A stretch of 64,000 nucleotides of DNA from Neoconidiobolus thromboides FSU 785 (lineage: Eukaryota; Entomophthoromycota; Entomophthoromycetes; Entomophthorales; Neoconidiobolaceae), in the NCBI GenBank assembly GCA_025603075.1, contig MU626344.1:1-64000 (forward strand), in the 5' to 3' direction. This document shows positions 60,759 to 64,000 of the stretch, piece by piece. The notes below the pieces were generated by a model, which searched no databases, was not told where the DNA came from, and was given only the letters and a program-made list of their open reading frames with translations. Within the stretch, counting starts at the first letter, position 1. The number at the start of each line of letters is the position of its first letter. Both the position numbers and the translations under genes were made by a program.

Positions 60759-63215
60759 TCAAATTGAATTCTTATTAACAACACCGTACCCAAACTGACT
60801 CATAGTAAATGAGGCATTACCGTTTGAAATGGACCTTAGAGTAGAAGAATAACCAATCAAGTTAGATAAAGGAACCAAACAAGTAATAGTGGTATTTTCA
60901 CTCTGCATATCATTTTCACAAGCTAGGATTTTAGCATTTCGGTTATTATTTAAATCATTTAATAAACTACCGAAATATTTTCTATTACTTTGGATAATGA
61001 CCTTCATTTTAGGTTCTAATAACTTAATCATTGCTGAATTTTCTTTCTTTATGATCGCTTCTTGAACCGCCTTATATACCGCTTGTGCTATTGTGGATTT
61101 AAAATTATTATCTTGATATAATTGAATCGAGTTGATATTAATTTTCATTTTTGTTAATAAATACCCATTTGGCCCGCCCCTTGATATTGCTGTTGTTATA
61201 CCATCTATTATGGATTTATGAGCATCTTTCAAAGTGATTAAATTGTCTGTATTAATCTTGGTACCATCTGAACTATGAATATGGATAAAAGAACTGTCAT
61301 TATGAAGGGTTATTAGGTTATTGTCTATATTAACTACTACTTCTTTATCATTTATACCCCTCTTTTGTTCTATAATACTGCCTTCATCTGTTTCTTCTTC
61401 GACATCATTTTCATTCAGCAAAGGTTCTAATTTTAATGAAACATTACATTTATTCAATCTATTTAAAATGAAATCTTCAAACATATAATCTTCTTTAATA
61501 GTTTCACCAATTGTTTCTCTATACGAGATAAACACTTTTCCTATCTCTGCTTTAACTTTTAATTCATTAATTAATCTCTCTTTAATAATTTCTAAATGTA
61601 ACTCTCCCATCCCGTATAATAGGATCTGTCCACTTTCTTCATCTTTTTTAATTTGTAAAGAAGGATCTTCTAGATTCAAATAATTTAATGTCTTTAATAA
61701 ATCTTTTTCATCCGAAATAGAATATGGTTCAATAGAACATACAAACACAGGTGAAGGTAGCTCAATTTCCTTTAGTTTGATAAAATTATTTTGACTGTTT
61801 TGGTTGAATATTAAAGTATCTCCTGTTTTTGTGTGTTTTAGTCCGATGGCTACTACTATATTACCTGCCGAAATCGATGGAATTTCCTTATATTCATCAG
61901 CGTAAATTTGATATAACTTTTGAATCCTTTCTTTCTTTTGATTGTTGCAATTAATGATATTACTTTTGTTTGTTAAGGTACCTGAATATAATCTAATAAA
62001 TGTAATTGGACCTTTATTTACATCATAAATTACTTTGAATGCTAATCCACAAGTCAACTTATCATTATCGATATTAATTACCTGTTTTTCTCCATGGCTA
62101 TTTATAGCGATTGGTGCTTTTTTATCTTTAGGAGAAGGCAAGTAATCAATGACACTATCTAACAAAGGTTGAATCCCAATATTTTTTAAGCTCGAACCAC
62201 ATAAAATAGGTACTGCTAAATTACTCAAACATACTCTTTTAATAGCTGCTTTTACTTCATCATTATTAACTAATTTCAAATCTCCTTTTTCCAAATAAAT
62301 ATCCATTATTATGTCATCTATTTCAGCTAACATTTCAATCATTTTTTCTCTTTCACCTGCTGCTATTTCTTTTTCTTGTTGTGTAAACTCGACCTCTTTG
62401 ATAATATGCTTATCTTCCCATCCACCTTCATTTTTACCAATTTCAAAATTAATTCTCTTCATCTTAACAAGATCAAGCAATCCAACTAATTCGTCCTGGT
62501 TTTTGACTTTATTATTTATTAATATTGGTAACTGGCATTTTATACTTTGAACTTTTAATTTTTCTTCAATCATATTAATACTTTTGTTAAAATCTGCACC
62601 TGGTCTATCTAATTTATTAATAAATATAATTCTAGGTACCTCATACTTATCAGCTTGTTTCCAAACCGTTTCTGTTTGTGCTTGAACTCCGGATACAGCA
62701 TCCAATATGGTGACTGCTCCATCTAATACTCGAATACTTCTTTCTACTTCCATTGTAAAGTCAACATGACCAGGTGTATCTATCAAATTGATCTTATTTC
62801 CTTTCCATGGGAATGTAATACAAGCTGAACCTATTGTTATCCCTCGCTCTCTTTCTGCTGGCATGTAATCCATTATAGTATCTCCTGTATGTACCTCTAA
62901 TTGATTTACGTTTGTAAATAGATAATTATTTTTTTGATATTATCGTTATTACCTCCCATCCTTTTTGTGTATCCTGAATAATATAGCATTCTTTCAGTAG
63001 TAGTTGTTTTACCTAGTAAATTAATCAATATTCTAAAATTAAATTGTTATTTTATTACCAGCATCGATATGTGCAATGATCCCAATATTACGAATTAAGT
63101 TAAAATTTTCATTGTAATTTAATATTGATTTAATAGTAAATTTTCTATTGTTTATTCGAATTTGTTTAGTTAATGTTGTCTTGTTTAAATAACTCTTAAA
63201 TGTATTTAATAACAT
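60759..63215 (-). CDS. MEF2: Mitochondrial elongation factor G2 (ribosome recycling GTPase)
   Basis: GTPase that, with ribosome recycling factor, splits mitochondrial ribosomes after termination. Exons 63059-63215, 62953-63012 and 60759-62896 join to 784 residues, the GFM2/MEF2 length. The N-terminus MLLNTFKSYLNKTTLTKQIR is rich in Lys, Arg, Asn and Thr, fitting a targeting peptide. G1 [20 protein letters not shown] spans intron 1. G3 DTPGHVDF and G4 FINKLDR follow, with VHTGDTIMDYMPAERERGIT as in EF-G2. Domains II-V follow, with SRGGPNGYLLTKMK and the C-terminal MSQFGYG. An acidic insert (about residues 535-565) is unusual. It shows that the organism translates proteins in mitochondria. Confidence 0.93.
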
Positions 63216-63329
63216 TTTGGTTTTATTAAAAGTATATTTTTTGAGATTTTAAAAATTAAATTAATATTAAAAATGCAATATTTGACTAAAAATGCAAAAA
63301 GTGAGACGAATTTCATTAAATAAATTTAA

Positions 63330-64000
63330 TTAGGGTAAACAAGGATACGATTGATTACCCAAAGTAAACGTAGCAGTTTTAAATAAGTGGGTCAATTTAT
63401 CTTCGATTTGCGCGTTAGTATTAGAACACCCTAAGGATTGGTTAACATTATTATACTATTACTGTTTACGTATTATTATGTCATTATATAACTTACCATC
63501 AATTACGTTTTTAGCCCATACAAAATACTCCTGTACCCTAGCAACAGTCCTAACAAAGTGTTAAGAAAATATAGAAAACAAAATACAAGCCTATCTACCA
63601 TCCTATTGGTACACATCTACAAATATCTGTTAAATTATATAACTTATCGGCAAGGCGAATGTGTTTTGCCTATTTGTAAAATTAAATTAATATAAAAATA
63701 AAAAATCAAAGTTCTTACTTTAACAGTTAGGTTTTTAGCGTTTTCTATTTGTAACCTTTTTCTTTCCATTTTTGGCAGTTTACCATCATCGCTCACCTCC
63801 ATTACTACATCCGCTACCTCTTGTCCAAAATTCTCTACCAACTTTTAAAAATATATATTGTTCATTACAGATATAAAAAACAAAAAATAACCTCTTTATA
63901 AGTAGTAGCAGTATCTTCAATTGTATCATGTAAAATAGCACCTTGGATAATAACCTCATCAGTAATACCACTTTCGACCAACAGGTTAGCTACTCCAATT
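63330..64000 (-). CDS. MESH1-like (p)ppGpp hydrolase, 5' part beyond window
   Basis: HD-domain hydrolase of the RelA/SpoT small-hydrolase type (human HDDC3/MESH1), which removes pyrophosphate from ppGpp or phosphate from NADPH. Exons 63892-64000 (cut), 63719-63841, 63599-63669, 63497-63537 and 63330-63430 give the last 148 residues. Seen are [20 protein letters not shown], the metal site [48 protein letters not shown] and THLFK. The usual N-terminal half with the first His lies outside the window. The last intron is placed so that VIDG joins CSNTNAQIE, matching family spacing. There is a C-terminal extension of about 15 residues past the family end. Confidence 0.9.

Noticed and set aside
60759..63215. 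Anaerobic gut fungus or microsporidian as source, suggested by extreme A/T content
   Set aside because: A mitochondrial EF-G2, an MRM1-like enzyme and PEX5 imply translating mitochondria and peroxisomes, which those groups lack or have reduced.
63431..63505. Alternative last intron of the MESH1-like gene using GTAATT after WAKN
   Set aside because: It is in frame but removes VIDG and adds unrelated residues. The chosen junction matches the family alignment I recall.

Overview
This window is nuclear DNA from a very AT-rich eukaryote, most likely an early-diverging fungus or a close fungal relative. The intergenic DNA is close to pure A/T. Most genes are broken by GT-AG introns that cluster around 42-65 nt. 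The proteins are eukaryotic and mostly of fungal type: an ADP1-like ABCG transporter with EGF-like domains, an Itc1/ACF1 remodeller subunit, Prp17, Pex5 and an RKM/SETD6-type SET enzyme. A BRCA1/BARD1-like protein and GDP-mannose 4,6-dehydratase argue against an ordinary Dikarya yeast. A mitochondrial EF-G2 and Pex5 imply translating mitochondria and peroxisomes. The species cannot be named from this sequence alone.

Layout: 1-1748 is AT-rich with no gene. 1749-6359 holds adenylate kinase (+), an unknown Lys/Asn-rich protein (+) and CDC45 (-). 6360-16536 is gene-poor and holds two proton/oligopeptide transporters (-) among many copies of one small repeat. 16537-27905 holds YIP1 (+), GDP-mannose 4,6-dehydratase (-), a mitochondrial rRNA 2'-O-methyltransferase (-), the ADP1-like ABC transporter (+), a relic chromodomain and a NIPA-type magnesium transporter (-). 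27906-35936 is gene-poor with a third peptide transporter (+). 35937-40853 holds an ACF1/Itc1-like WAC-DDT-WHIM protein (-) and ELP4 (-). 40854-44542 has a broken F-box/LRR gene and repeats. 44543-64000 is compact: RAB2 (-), prefoldin 1 (+), a SET methyltransferase (-), CDC40/PRP17 (+), a RING-zinc finger-BRCT protein (-), PEX5 (-), eIF2 gamma (-), a DOPA-dioxygenase-like protein (-), an RsmB/NOP2-type RNA m5C methyltransferase (+), mitochondrial EF-G2 (-) and a MESH1-like ppGpp hydrolase (-, cut by the window end).

These are unlinked housekeeping genes rather than one pathway. Themes are replication and chromatin (CDC45, ACF1/Itc1, BRCA1-like), RNA and translation (eIF2 gamma, ELP4, MRM1-like, m5C methyltransferase, EF-G2, PRP17), and trafficking (YIP1, RAB2, PEX5).

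The most distinctive element is a family of about 20 short elements, roughly 100 bp each when complete. They end in terminal inverted repeats reading TGGGGATGT inward, often sit next to TA, and carry an internal TTTTTCCA / TGGAAAAA hairpin. They look like a MITE family. One pair forms a 67-bp perfect inverted repeat. All copies lie between genes.

Exon structures below were worked out by hand from splice signals, reading frame and recalled family sequence; none was checked by alignment software or RNA data.
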